From: Halogeometricum limi | GTDB taxonomy: Archaea > Halobacteriota > Halobacteria > Halobacteriales > Haloferacaceae | Direction: 5' to 3' | Assembly: GCF_900115785.1 (NCBI RefSeq) | Contig: NZ_FOYS01000002.1 | Coordinates: forward strand, 678,310 to 742,309 | Length of the DNA stretch: 64,000 nucleotides | Shown here: positions 8,164 to 17,471 of the stretch, piece by piece | How positions within the stretch are numbered: the stretch's first letter is position 1 | Layout: each line of letters opens with the position of its first letter | Notes under the pieces: model-generated | Told to the model about the DNA's origin: nothing | Databases searched by the model: none | The model's input: only the letters and a program-made list of their open reading frames with translations | Made by a program: the position numbers and the translations under genes

Positions 8164-9594
8164 TTATCCGAGGCTGCCCTCCATCTCGAGTTCGACGAGG
8201 CGGTTGAGTTCCACCGCGTACTCGATCGGCAGTTCTTCCGTGATGGGTTCGATGAAGCCCGAGACGATCATCTGCTTCGCGTCGTCGTCGTCCAGACCGC
8301 GCGACTGGAGGTAGAAGATGTCCTCGTCGCCGATCTTTCCGACGGTCGCCTCGTGGGCGACGTCGACCTTCGACTCGTTGATCTCCATGTACGGCATCGT
8401 GTCCGAGGTGGACTCGTTGTCGAACATGAGCGCGTCGCACTCGACCGCGGTGGAGGAGTTCGTCGCGCCCTCGGAGATGTGGACGAGGCCGCGGTAGTTC
8501 GTGCGGCCGCCGTCCTTCGATATCGACTTCGACTCGATGGTAGACTTCGTGTTCGGGGCGTTGTGGTAGACCTTCGCACCGGTGTCGATGTTCTGGCCCT
8601 CGCCCGCGAACGCGATGGTGATGTGGTTGTCCGATGCGCCGCGACCCTTCAGGATGGAGGCCGGGTAGAGCATCGTCGCCTTCGAACCCATCGACCCCGA
8701 AATCCACTCCATGCGGCCACCCTTCTCGACGATGGCGCGCTTGGTGTTGAGGTTGTAGGTGTTCTTCGACCAGTTCTGGACCGTGGAGTACTGCACGTGC
8801 GCGTCCTCGCCGACGAACACTTCGACGCCGCCGGAGTGGAGGTTGAACGCGGAGTACTTCGGTGCCGAACAGCCCTCGATGTAGTGGACTTCCGAACCCT
8901 CTTCGGCGACGATGAGGGTGTGTTCGAACTGGCCCATTCCCTCGGAGTTCATGCGGAAGTACGCCTGCACGGGCATGTCGACCGTCGTGTCCTCGGGGAC
9001 GTAGACGAACGACCCGCCGGACCAGATGGCCCCGTGGAGTGCGGCGAACTTGTTGTCGGACGGGGGGACGCACTTCGTCATGAAGTACTCTTTGACGATG
9101 TCTTCGTGCTCCTGGACCGCCTGGTCCATGTTCATGAAGACGACGCCCTTCTCCTCCCAGCGCTCCTGCATGTTCTGGTAGACGACTTCGGACTCGTACT
9201 GCGCACCGACGCCGGAGAGCGCGTTCTTCTCGGCTTCCGGAATGCCCAGTTTGTCGAAGGTGTCTTTGATGTCGTCCGGGAGGTCCGTCCAGTCGTCGAC
9301 GCCGCCGCGGGTCTCCACGTCGGGTCGGATGTACGGGACGATCTCGTTCACGTCGACCTCGGAGAGGTCGGGCTGGCCGGGCCAGTCGGTCGGCATCGGC
9401 ATCTCCTGGAACTGCTTCAGCGCGCGCAGACGGCGCTGGAGCATCCATTCGGGCTCGTCTTTGTCCTCGGAGATGACGCGAATCGTCTCCTCGGTGAGGC
9501 CCTTGTCGGCCTGGAACGACGACTTCTGCTCCTTCTTGAACTCGAAGCGAGCTTCGGTGTCGGTTTCTTTGAGGTGGTCTTGGTCTGAGCTCAT
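8164..9594 (-). CDS. sufB: Fe-S cluster assembly protein SufB
   Basis: A 476-residue SufB, the main scaffold of the SUF system. Near the C-terminus are TAVECDALMFDNES, with the Cys equivalent to the catalytic Cys of E. coli SufB, and VAHEATVGKIGDEDIFYL, with the conserved Glu and acidic patch. The upstream part shows KCVPPSDNKFAALHGAIWSG and YFRMNSEGMGQFEHTLIVA, both strongly conserved in SufB. The start ATG at 9594 lies 35 bases downstream of sufC in the same direction. No intein interrupts the gene, although SufB is a known intein host elsewhere. Confidence 0.97.
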   Translation of the reverse strand: MSSDQDHLKETDTEARFEFKKEQKSSFQADKGLTEETIRVISEDKDEPEWMLQRRLRALKQFQEMPMPTDWPGQPDLSEVDVNEIVPYIRPDVETRGGVDDWTDLPDDIKDTFDKLGIPEAEKNALSGVGAQYESEVVYQNMQERWEEKGVVFMNMDQAVQEHEDIVKEYFMTKCVPPSDNKFAALHGAIWSGGSFVYVPEDTTVDMPVQAYFRMNSEGMGQFEHTLIVAEEGSEVHYIEGCSAPKYSAFNLHSGGVEVFVGEDAHVQYSTVQNWSKNTYNLNTKRAIVEKGGRMEWISGSMGSKATMLYPASILKGRGASDNHITIAFAGEGQNIDTGAKVYHNAPNTKSTIESKSISKDGGRTNYRGLVHISEGATNSSTAVECDALMFDNESTSDTMPYMEINESKVDVAHEATVGKIGDEDIFYLQSRGLDDDDAKQMIVSGFIEPITEELPIEYAVELNRLVELEMEGSLG

Positions 9595-9629
9595 GTTGTA
9601 TCTAGTTTGGCAGTCGGACTCTGTACGTA

Positions 9630-10544
9630 TCAGGCTGTCCCGTAAACCTCGTCACGGACCCAGTCGTATCCCTTGTCTTCGAGTTGCTCGGCGAGGGTCG
9701 CGTCGCCGCTCTTGACGACTTCGCCGTCCAGCATGATGTGGACGTGGTCGGGTTCGACGTACTCGAGGATACGCTGGTAGTGGGTGATCTGGAGGATGCC
9801 CGTTCCCTGTTCGTCGCGGAGGGCGTTGATGCCGTTCGAGACGTCCTGCAGGCGGTCGATGTCGAGACCGGAGTCGATCTCGTCGAGCACCGCGATGGAC
9901 GGTTCGAGGATGGCGGCCTGCAGCACTTCGTTCTGCTTTTTCTCCCCGCCGGAGAAGCCGGCGTTGAGGTAGCGCTGGGCGAACTTCTCGTCCATGTCGA
10001 GCAGTTCCATCTTCTCTTTCAGGAGCTTCTGGAACTCCGCGACGCCGACCTCGCCGTCGTCGGCGGGGCCTTCCATCGGCGACGTCTCGTAGCCGGAGTC
10101 GTCCTCGTCGGCCTCCTCGGCTTCGTCCTCGTCCTCGAACAGTTCCTCGCGCTCTTCGAGTTTGGCGTTGAGCGCCGTGCGGAGGAAGTTCGTCATCGTC
10201 ACACCCTCTATCTCGGCGGGGTACTGGAAGCCGAGGAAGATACCGAGCGCCGCGCGCTCGTTCGGCTCCAAGTCGAGGAGATTCCACGTGCGCTTGTCGT
10301 CGGGAATCTCGAACTCGTCGCCGAAGTCGCCGTCCTCGAGGTGGAGGAGAATCTCTCCGTCGGTCACTTCGTAGGCGGGGTGCCCGGCGATGACCTTCGA
10401 GGTGGTCGACTTCCCGGAGCCGTTCGGCCCCATCAGTGCGTGAATCTCCCCGGATTTCACTTCCAAGTCGACGCCACGAAGAATCTGCTCGCCGTCCTCC
10501 TCCGCGACCTTCGCGTGGAGGTTCTTGATTTCGAGTGTAGCCAT
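9630..10544 (-). CDS. sufC: SUF system ATPase SufC
   Basis: A 304-residue ABC-type ATPase driving SufB-SufD scaffold opening. Motifs are Walker A GPNGSGKST near residue 40, signature FSGGEKKQNE, Walker B SIAVLDEIDSGLD, and the H-loop His in ITHYQR. Between the Q-loop region (GIFLGFQYPAEIEG) and the signature is an acidic insertion (EDEDEAEEADEDDS) that makes it about 50 residues longer than bacterial SufC. ATG 10544 matches the usual MATLEIKNLHA start; the codons before it are untranslated leader. It is the first gene of the operon. Confidence 0.96.
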   Translation of the reverse strand: MATLEIKNLHAKVAEEDGEQILRGVDLEVKSGEIHALMGPNGSGKSTTSKVIAGHPAYEVTDGEILLHLEDGDFGDEFEIPDDKRTWNLLDLEPNERAALGIFLGFQYPAEIEGVTMTNFLRTALNAKLEEREELFEDEDEAEEADEDDSGYETSPMEGPADDGEVGVAEFQKLLKEKMELLDMDEKFAQRYLNAGFSGGEKKQNEVLQAAILEPSIAVLDEIDSGLDIDRLQDVSNGINALRDEQGTGILQITHYQRILEYVEPDHVHIMLDGEVVKSGDATLAEQLEDKGYDWVRDEVYGTA

Positions 10545-10557
10545 TGTGTCTCGTTGC

Positions 10558-10567
10558 CTCGTACGAG
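10558..10567. promoter_or_regulatory. 10-bp palindrome just upstream of sufC
   Basis: CTCGTACGAG is a perfect inverted repeat 14 bases before the sufC ATG, within the expected leader. A second short palindrome, CCATTATGG, lies at about 10587-10595 and overlaps a TATA-like ATTATGG. A regulator site is possible but not shown. Confidence 0.3.
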
Positions 10568-10740
10568 AACCGAGGGTTGTGCCACCCATAATGGTTACGC
10601 ATTCGCCACCGGACGCTTTACTGGAGAGAAAATATATTTGCTTTTCAGAAAGGTGCTCTTCGGGAGACCGGACGAACCTGCCGCCTATCGACGGTCGCTC
10701 GAAACGGCGGCCTATCGTCTTCTCGGGACGTCAGCGGCCG

Positions 10741-13458
10741 TTACATGAAGCTTCCGAGACCAGTCTGTTCCTGTCCCGACTTCACTTCGTCCCACGACAT
10801 GCCCAGTGCTTCGATGATTCGGGCGATTGGGCCCTTCAGCGTCTTCTCCAACATGACGTCCCAGTCCACCTCGAACGCCTCGGGGACCTGGTCGTCGTAC
10901 TCGAAGCAGATGACGTCCGGGTCGCGCTTGAACTGCCCGTACAGTTCGTCTCGCTGGGGGTCGAACCCTTCCTCGGACTCCATCTGACGGAACCACGACG
11001 GGTGGACCTTCGCGAGGTAGAGTCGTTTCGGCTTCGACCCGCGGCCGAAGTTCGTCCCGAGGAAGGCGTTGGCGTACATCGCGCCGCGCACCTGCGCCGT
11101 CGCGGTGTCGTACGCCTCCAGTCGCTTGCCGATGCCGCCGGGGATGCCGATTTCGTCCAGCGGGAGGTTCCCCTCTTGGAAGTCGGCGATGACGTCGTGG
11201 ACGTACTCTTTGATGTCGTCGTCGTCCTCACCGTAGACGATCATCTCGATGACGTTCTTCTGCACCTGCTTCGTTATCTGGGCGATGTCGGACCGCTTGT
11301 ACTCGAAGCCGGTGATGTCGATGTCGTCGACGTCCTTGCCCTCCTTCCAGACGATGTGTCCGGCGTACCGCTTCTTCTTGCCCGCCTGGAAGAATCTCCG
11401 ATACAGTTTCTCGAACTCTATCTGGAAGCGGTGCTCCTCGCCGTCCGCGACGTCGACGCCGAGTTCCTCGCGCGCGAAGTCGTCGTAGGCGGCGTTGATG
11501 TACTCCTCTATCTCGAACGACTGCTCGATCGCCTCCTCCTTCGTCACGTCGGGGCCGAGTTCGAGCATGACGGAATCTGTGTCTCCATATGCGACAGAAT
11601 ACCCCATCTCGCTGGCCGTCTCGTCGGTGAAGTCGATGACCTCCCGACCCGTCGCGGTGACCGCCGCGCCCATCTCCTTGTCGTACAGGCGGAAGCGGTC
11701 CCAGCCCAGCACGCCGTACAGCGAGTTCATGATGACCTTCACCGCGCCCTGCTGTCGGTCGAACTGTTCGTACGCGGGCGTGCCGGGTTCGTTGTCGTTG
11801 CGGAGGCGTTTCTTCTCCTCGCGTTCTTCGAGGAGTTCGTCCACCATCTCCCGGATGATGCCGTCCGGTTCCTTCCGGAAGTGCGTCCCGTTGGGCGCGC
11901 GGAACGTGTCGCCGTCGTACGCCTCGGGGTCCACCTTCGTCTCCGGCGACGCGTTGATGGTCACCATGCACATCGGATACAGCGACTTCAGGTCGAGGAC
12001 GGTGACGTTCTCTTTGACGCCGGTGATGGGGTCGAAGACGGCCCCGCCCTCGTAGTCCTCGGATTCCTGCTGACCCTTCGAGGGGAGCGCGAACTCGCCG
12101 TGGACCTTGTGGAGGACGTAGATGTCGACGGTGTCGCCGGGGGTGGGTGCGTCCTCTAACTTACATCCGACGAACGTCCGCACCTCGTCCCAGAAGGCGA
12201 TGACGTCCTGTTTTCTGTCTATCTCGACGCAGAGTTCCACGTCGCGGACGTTGTACTCCAACAGTCGCTGGGGGTCTTCTTCCCACAGGTCGCCGATACT
12301 GCCCGAGTACCGCTCTTTGCCCACGTCGAGTTCGAGTTCGCCGACGGCGTCCAAGCGATATGACTCCAACTCGGTGAACTGCGTGCGCTTGTAGGCGTAC
12401 AACAGGTCGAACACGACGCGACCCTTCACGTCGGGGCCGCCCCACCCGCTTCGCCACACCTCGCCGACGCGAGAGAGTCGGTTCGGGTCCAAGTCGTAGT
12501 CCGACGTGGGGTTCACCACGTCCAACCGGTCGAGGAAGTACGGCATGTCGAAGTCGTCGAAGTTCCAGCCGGTGAGCACGTCGGGGTCCGTCTCGACGAT
12601 GTACTCGACGAACGCGTTCAGCATCTCGTCCTCGCGGTCGAACGCGCGAATCTCCACGTCGGTGTCCGACTGGAGCGGTTCGTAGTCGCCCAAATCAGTC
12701 GGGGCGTCGACGCCGTCGCCCGCCTCGGGCGCGTTGTAGAGCCACGCGACGTACTCGTCTCGATACGAGTCGTGCGAGGTGAGGCAGACGATGGGCTCTT
12801 CGCCCTCTTCGGGGAAGCCGGCCCGGTCGTTCACCTCGATGTCGAACGTGTTCACGCGCAGGTCGGCGTCCACGTCGATGGGGACGACTTCGTCGTGCGG
12901 CACCTGTACCGTCCCGTCCCCGTCGTCGAGTCGGCGCGCGGGGACGCAGATGCCGCTCTCGATGTCTTTGTCGATGAGGAGGCGGTTCGGAAAGAGGATG
13001 TCCGCTTCGTAGTGGTCGAACTCGTCGCGTATCTGTCCCACGTCGCGCGGCGTGCGCGTGCAAATCTTCGTCAGTTCCTCGCCACGGATGCTCTCGTAGC
13101 CCGGTTCGGTCCGCGTGATGACCTCCTTATCGAGGAGTTCGTCGTCGAGGCTGTCCGTGGGGGCGTAGAAGTAGGGCTCCAACCCGAGGACGCGAACGTG
13201 TTCGGTCTCGTTCTCCCGGGTGCGACCGAACACGTGGACGACGGGATACTCGTTGCGGCCGCTTCCCTCGATGGTGTAGTCCACCTGCGTCACCGCGAGT
13301 TCGACGGTGCCGTCCGCGTCGGGGAACTTGATGTCCTCGGCGTCGACGACGTCCGAGACGTGCTGGCTTCCGTTGCCCGCGACGTGTTCGGCCTCCGCCT
13401 CGGGTCGGGCGTCGTCGTCACCCCCCCACTTGGCGTCTGTGAGCCCTGCCTGCTTCAT
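10741..13458 (-). CDS. polB: DNA polymerase B (family B replicative/repair polymerase)
   Basis: A 905-residue family B polymerase with proofreading. Exonuclease motifs: Exo I TFDIEVNDR, Exo II GWNFDDFDMPYF, Exo III YNVRDVELC. Polymerase motifs: LDLKSLYPMCMVTINASPET, VKVIMNSLYGVLGWDRFRLY, and the catalytic YGDTDSV near residue 623. All are uninterrupted, so there is no intein at the usual sites. Acidic N-terminal residues (1-45) are poorly conserved. The start ATG at 13458 follows a TTTTTAG element about 30 bases upstream, fitting a leaderless promoter. The C-terminus ends in QTGLGSFM, a PIP-box-like tail (Q..L..F) that may bind PCNA. Confidence 0.96.
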   Translation of the reverse strand: MKQAGLTDAKWGGDDDARPEAEAEHVAGNGSQHVSDVVDAEDIKFPDADGTVELAVTQVDYTIEGSGRNEYPVVHVFGRTRENETEHVRVLGLEPYFYAPTDSLDDELLDKEVITRTEPGYESIRGEELTKICTRTPRDVGQIRDEFDHYEADILFPNRLLIDKDIESGICVPARRLDDGDGTVQVPHDEVVPIDVDADLRVNTFDIEVNDRAGFPEEGEEPIVCLTSHDSYRDEYVAWLYNAPEAGDGVDAPTDLGDYEPLQSDTDVEIRAFDREDEMLNAFVEYIVETDPDVLTGWNFDDFDMPYFLDRLDVVNPTSDYDLDPNRLSRVGEVWRSGWGGPDVKGRVVFDLLYAYKRTQFTELESYRLDAVGELELDVGKERYSGSIGDLWEEDPQRLLEYNVRDVELCVEIDRKQDVIAFWDEVRTFVGCKLEDAPTPGDTVDIYVLHKVHGEFALPSKGQQESEDYEGGAVFDPITGVKENVTVLDLKSLYPMCMVTINASPETKVDPEAYDGDTFRAPNGTHFRKEPDGIIREMVDELLEEREEKKRLRNDNEPGTPAYEQFDRQQGAVKVIMNSLYGVLGWDRFRLYDKEMGAAVTATGREVIDFTDETASEMGYSVAYGDTDSVMLELGPDVTKEEAIEQSFEIEEYINAAYDDFAREELGVDVADGEEHRFQIEFEKLYRRFFQAGKKKRYAGHIVWKEGKDVDDIDITGFEYKRSDIAQITKQVQKNVIEMIVYGEDDDDIKEYVHDVIADFQEGNLPLDEIGIPGGIGKRLEAYDTATAQVRGAMYANAFLGTNFGRGSKPKRLYLAKVHPSWFRQMESEEGFDPQRDELYGQFKRDPDVICFEYDDQVPEAFEVDWDVMLEKTLKGPIARIIEALGMSWDEVKSGQEQTGLGSFM

Positions 13459-13614
13459 GGCGGAGCGTTCGGCACTCCCGGCTAAAAACCTCGGCTTTTC
13501 GCCCCTCACTCGTCGCGCCGAACCGACGTAGTTAGCGACCTATTAGGTATCAAAACGATAAGGTGTCTTTCCACAACACATTTAGTGTGATAGAACATAC
13601 CATGCATTGCGACA

Positions 13615-13803
13615 ATGACCGACCACGCAAACTCTGAGCGGACGGATCGGTCGCCTGCCACGCAGTCTCCGGCAGGCGAAGCGCACGGACTCGACGACGT
13701 CGAGTCCTACGACGTCGACGGAGGGGTCGTGTTCTACGACCCGCAGAATCCGCTCGCGTGGGTCGAGACGACTCGAACCATCACGCTGAAAGATAACTGC
13801 TAA
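13615..13803 (+). CDS. Small haloarchaeal protein (DUF7331-like)
   Basis: A 62-residue acidic protein. The N-terminal half is Ser/Thr/Ala-rich and probably disordered; the conserved part is VESYDVDGGVVFYDPQNPLAWVETTRTI. I recognise this pattern from haloarchaeal genomes and believe it is the family catalogued as DUF7331, but the number is from memory. Function is unknown. It is transcribed divergently from polB; an AT-rich stretch with TTTAGTG at about 13580 is a candidate TATA element. Confidence 0.75.
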   Translation: MTDHANSERTDRSPATQSPAGEAHGLDDVESYDVDGGVVFYDPQNPLAWVETTRTITLKDNC

Positions 13804-13863
13804 CCGGGCCCTCCGAGGACCCGAAACGAACTGCTTTTCGTTCCCTCGGCCGTTCCCGAACAC

Positions 13864-14310
13864 GTGTCCCGGGAGTTCGACGACTGGCCCGACGAACCCG
13901 ACGAAGAGAACCCCGAGGACCGCTGGGGCGACCCCGAACGCGACCTGGTGAACGTTCCCGCGGTCGAACTCCCCAGCAGCGAACCCACCGAAGTCACCGA
14001 CGTGGACGAGGAACTCCAGCGGGCGTTCTGGGCCACCGTCGTCCTCGTGAACGTCGCCGTCGCCGGCATCAGTCTCGGCGCGATGCTGCTGTACTTCCGC
14101 GGCCAACTCCTCGTCGGCGGCGGCGCGATGCTCGTCGGCGCGTTGGCGTTCGCCCGCGCGTACTACTTCTATCGGGAGTTTCAGAAGAGCAACGACGGCG
14201 ACAGTGCCGACGAAGACGGCGACCGCAACGACGACAGCGATGACGCTGACAGCAACGACGACAGCGATGACGCTGACAGCAACGACGACAGCGACGAGGA
14301 CGACGACTGA
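13864..14310 (+). CDS. Haloarchaeal two-helix membrane protein (DUF7322-like)
   Basis: A 148-residue protein starting with GTG. It has an acidic, Trp-containing N-terminal region (REFDDWPDEPDEENPEDRWG), two membrane helices at about residues 58-105, then a hydrophilic tail of Asp/Ser/Asn repeats encoded by a 27-bp DNA tandem repeat. The topology suggests both ends on the same side of the membrane. Family number is from memory; the function is unknown. It follows the 62-residue gene by 60 bases and precedes a small winged-helix protein in the same direction. Confidence 0.75.
   Translation: MSREFDDWPDEPDEENPEDRWGDPERDLVNVPAVELPSSEPTEVTDVDEELQRAFWATVVLVNVAVAGISLGAMLLYFRGQLLVGGGAMLVGALAFARAYYFYREFQKSNDGDSADEDGDRNDDSDDADSNDDSDDADSNDDSDEDDD
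14227..14292 (+). repeat. 27-bp in-frame tandem repeat in the tail of the membrane protein
   Basis: Two exact 27-bp units (14227-14253 and 14254-14280) and a partial third encode Asn-Asp-Asp-Ser-Asp-Asp-Ala-Asp-Ser repeats. The unit keeps the frame, so copy number can vary without breaking the protein. Confidence 0.85.
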
Positions 14311-14355
14311 ACCGCGACGGAAACCCCTATTCGTCTCTCGCGCGTTCCCGCATCT

Positions 14356-14790
14356 ATGCAGACCGTCCACGACGACGACGGCAAGCGCTACCTCCTCGTC
14401 AAACGCTCCGGCGAGTCGAGTCGCGTCCGCGACCCGGAGACGGGCGCGGAACGCTACCTCCCGAACGACGAGTTGACCGCCGACGGCGTCTCACCGCTCG
14501 TCGCGGCGGCGTCGGGCGTTCCCGAGGCCGTCAGACGAGTCGTCACCGCCGTCCACGACGACCGCTCGCTCGGTCTCCTCTTCGAACTCGCTGACCGAGA
14601 CGCCCTCTCGGTCGTCGAGTTATTGGACGCCTACGACCTCTGTGAGTCCGACCTCCACGGCCTCCTCGGCGAGTTCCGCGCGGCCGGCCTTCTGACGGAG
14701 ACGACGGTCCACGGCGAACGAGGCTACGCCGCCACCGAGACGACGAGAGAAGCGGTCGCCGCACTCCGCGGCGACGAGCGTCGGGACTAG
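14356..14790 (+). CDS. Small winged-helix-like protein (DUF7346-like)
   Basis: A 144-residue protein. Residues 1-40 form a beta-rich start ([20 protein letters not shown]), and residues 70-140 look like a winged helix ([20 protein letters not shown], then [18 protein letters not shown]). This is a conserved haloarchaeal pattern; the DUF number is recalled, not checked. It may be a transcription regulator, but no target can be inferred. The stop codon shares the palindrome CTAG with the stop of rad50 on the other strand, so the two genes converge with a 4-base overlap. Confidence 0.72.
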   Translation: MQTVHDDDGKRYLLVKRSGESSRVRDPETGAERYLPNDELTADGVSPLVAAASGVPEAVRRVVTAVHDDRSLGLLFELADRDALSVVELLDAYDLCESDLHGLLGEFRAAGLLTETTVHGERGYAATETTREAVAALRGDERRD

Positions 14791-17471
14791 TCGTCCGCGA
14801 GCGACTCCGCCGCGAGGAGCGCCGCGGGGTCCTCGTGCCGGACCGACGACCGGTTGCTCGTCGGGTCTTTCTCCACCGTGACGAGTTCGTCCGCCGCGCC
14901 GACGAGTTCGTCGTCGTGGCTGACGATGATTATCTGGCGCACGCCGAGTTCGCGCATCTCGGCCACCAGGTCGACGAGGCGCGAGACGTGTCCCGAGTCG
15001 AGGAACACCGTCGGTTCGTCGAGGATGAGCGGCGGCATCGGCGCGGCCCCGTCGATGCCCTCGGCGAGGAGGCGATAGATAGCGCACCGGAGCGAGAGGT
15101 TGAACAGGGCGCGTTCGCCGCCGGAGAGCTGTTCGGGGTCGAGAGCGGTGCCGTCCTTCTGGAACACGGTCAGTTCGTACTCGCCGTCCAGTCGGATGCG
15201 CGAGTAGGCGTCGTTGCCGTACACGAGGTCGAACGTCTCGTTCAGCATCCGTTCGAGGCTCTCGACGTTTCGCTGGCGGAGTTCCGCGCGCAGGTCGCCG
15301 TACATCGCCTCTAGCTCCTCGGTCTCCGCGTGGAGCGATTCGAGGGCGTCGACGCGGGCGGCGAGTTCCTCTCGGTCCTCGCGGAGTTCTCGCAACTGCT
15401 TCAGTTCGCCGTTCACGCCCCCGATGTCGCTCTGAAGCCCGTCGCGTTTCTCGCGGAGCGTCGCCAACTCCTCGTCGACCTGTTCGACGTACTGTGCCGC
15501 GCGCTGCTTTTTGTCTCTCGCCTCCTCGACGGTGGACTCGTCCACCTCTTCGGCCAGCGTCTCGCGCCGCGCTCGTTTCTCCGCCAGTCGCTCGCGGCGT
15601 TCGTCGTTCAACTCCGCGATGTTCTCGCGTCGGTCTTCCAATCGCTCGACGGCCGACTCCGCCGTCTCCAACGCCGAGAGCCGTTCCGACAGGGTGTCCA
15701 GACGGTCTTCGGCGGCGACGACGGACTCGAGGTCGGATTCGAGTTCCGAGACGGTGTCGGCCGCCTCCTCGGCCGCCTCCGACTGCGTCGCGGCCGCCTC
15801 GCGTTTCTCCTCGGCGTCCGCCGCCAGTTCGTCCGCCTCCCCGCGGAGCGTCTCGGCCTCCTCGCGCCGTTCCTCGACCGTCTCGCGCGCGTCTTCGATG
15901 CGCTCTTCGAACAGCTCCCTGCTGTTGCGGAGTTCCTCGACGCGACTCTCCGTCTCGACGAGCGTCTCCGCTCGTTCGAGGCGGGACTCCAGCGTCTCGC
16001 GCCGCTCTCGGAGGTCCGCCAGTTCCTCGGTCAGCGCCTCGATTCGCGTCTCGTACTCGCCGATGGCGTCCACGTGCGGGGAGTCTTCGACGGGTTGCCC
16101 GCACTCCGGACACTTGCCCGCGTCGCGCAGCGACTCCGCTTCGTCGAGGCGGTCACGGACGTTTCCGACCTCCGTCTTCGTCTCCGTGAGCTTCGAACGA
16201 ACCTCGGTCAGCGTCTCTCTGAGGTCGTCTCGGTACGCCGACGCCTCTCCGAGTTCGACGGGTGCGTCCGCGAACGTCGCCGTCGCCTCGTCGAGTTCGG
16301 CCTCCAGCGTCTCCAGTCGCTCTCGTCGCTCCGCGAGTTGCGTCTCCGCCTCCTCGGCGGCGGCGTCCAACTCTTCGGCACGGCTTCGCTTTTCCGTCGC
16401 CCGCGACGAGAACTCCTCGGCGCGTTCGGCCAGTTTCTCCGCTTGGTTCGACAGCATCGTCCGCCGCTGGCGCGCCTCCGTGAGACGCTCTCGAACCTCG
16501 TCCTCCCTGTCGCCGAGTTCGTCGCGCCGGGCCGACAGCGTCTCCGCCGTCACCTCTTCGAGCGTCGTCTCCGCGCGGAGTCCGTCGATTCCGGTTCGAA
16601 GCTCGTCGATTCGGTCGCGCTTTTCGTCGACTTCGGTTCGGAGTTCGTCTCGCTGTTGTTCGTCCGCGGCGATGGTCTCGCGGAGTTCGGCGACGTCCGC
16701 GTCGAGTCCGTCGAGTTCCTCCCTGCGCTCTCGGTACGTCTCCAACACCTCCTGTGCGTTCTCGAACGTCTCCTGGGCCTTCTCTCGCTGCTGTTCGTAC
16801 CGCTCTATCTGGGAGTCGACCTCGCCGAGTTCCGTCTCCAAGGCGTTCAGTTTCTCGTGGAGGTTCGCGTCCTCCTTGGCCTCGATTTGGGAGTCGACCT
16901 TCGAGAGCGCTCCGCGGCGGTCCGTCAGCACGTCTTCGACGCCGAGGCGAGCGTTCCCCGCGCGGACCCGGTACTCCTCTAGCTTTCCGAGTTGGAGCAG
17001 GTCGTCTATCGTGTCCTGTCGCTGACTCGGCGTGGCGTTGATGAGTTTGTTCACCTCTCCCTGCCGGACGTACGCGCAGTTGACGAACGCCTCGGCGTCC
17101 ATCCGGAGGAGGTCCGCGACGAACCCGCGAACGTCGCGCGCGCCGTCGACGGAGACGTCCGGGCCTTCGAGGACGCACGTGGCCGTCTGCACTCGGTCGC
17201 CCGACTTCCGGAGGCGACGCTCGATGTGGTAGGACGCGCCGTCGTGGGTGAACCAGAGTTCTATCTCGGCCTCCTCCGCACCGGTCGTCATCACGTCGCC
17301 GAGGTTCTCGTCCAACGCGTGTGACCCGTAGAGCGCGAAGAAGCAGGCTTCGAGGAGCGAAGACTTCCCGCTGCCGTTCAGGCCGTGGATGACGGTCACG
17401 CCGTCGGTGAGTTCGAGGTCCGTCTCCGCGTAGGGTTTGAAGTTCGAGAGTCTGATTCGGTCGAAGCGCAT
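14787..17471 (-). CDS. rad50: DNA double-strand break repair ATPase Rad50
   Basis: An 894-residue SMC-like ATPase. Residues 1-150 carry [20 protein letters not shown] and Walker [10 protein letters not shown]; long coiled coils follow on both sides of a zinc hook CPECGQP at about residue 453, through which two molecules join; the C-terminal lobe has signature [14 protein letters not shown] and Walker [14 protein letters not shown]. It partners Mre11 in processing DNA ends. The ATG directly abuts the mre11 stop (TAGATG), so the two are translationally coupled. The length and architecture are normal for archaea. Confidence 0.97.
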   Translation of the reverse strand: MRFDRIRLSNFKPYAETDLELTDGVTVIHGLNGSGKSSLLEACFFALYGSHALDENLGDVMTTGAEEAEIELWFTHDGASYHIERRLRKSGDRVQTATCVLEGPDVSVDGARDVRGFVADLLRMDAEAFVNCAYVRQGEVNKLINATPSQRQDTIDDLLQLGKLEEYRVRAGNARLGVEDVLTDRRGALSKVDSQIEAKEDANLHEKLNALETELGEVDSQIERYEQQREKAQETFENAQEVLETYRERREELDGLDADVAELRETIAADEQQRDELRTEVDEKRDRIDELRTGIDGLRAETTLEEVTAETLSARRDELGDREDEVRERLTEARQRRTMLSNQAEKLAERAEEFSSRATEKRSRAEELDAAAEEAETQLAERRERLETLEAELDEATATFADAPVELGEASAYRDDLRETLTEVRSKLTETKTEVGNVRDRLDEAESLRDAGKCPECGQPVEDSPHVDAIGEYETRIEALTEELADLRERRETLESRLERAETLVETESRVEELRNSRELFEERIEDARETVEERREEAETLRGEADELAADAEEKREAAATQSEAAEEAADTVSELESDLESVVAAEDRLDTLSERLSALETAESAVERLEDRRENIAELNDERRERLAEKRARRETLAEEVDESTVEEARDKKQRAAQYVEQVDEELATLREKRDGLQSDIGGVNGELKQLRELREDREELAARVDALESLHAETEELEAMYGDLRAELRQRNVESLERMLNETFDLVYGNDAYSRIRLDGEYELTVFQKDGTALDPEQLSGGERALFNLSLRCAIYRLLAEGIDGAAPMPPLILDEPTVFLDSGHVSRLVDLVAEMRELGVRQIIIVSHDDELVGAADELVTVEKDPTSNRSSVRHEDPAALLAAESLADD

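Noticed and set aside
15330..16982. 550-codon frame antisense to rad50
   Set aside because: Mirrors the coiled coil of Rad50; composition is Leu/Arg/Val with no motif.
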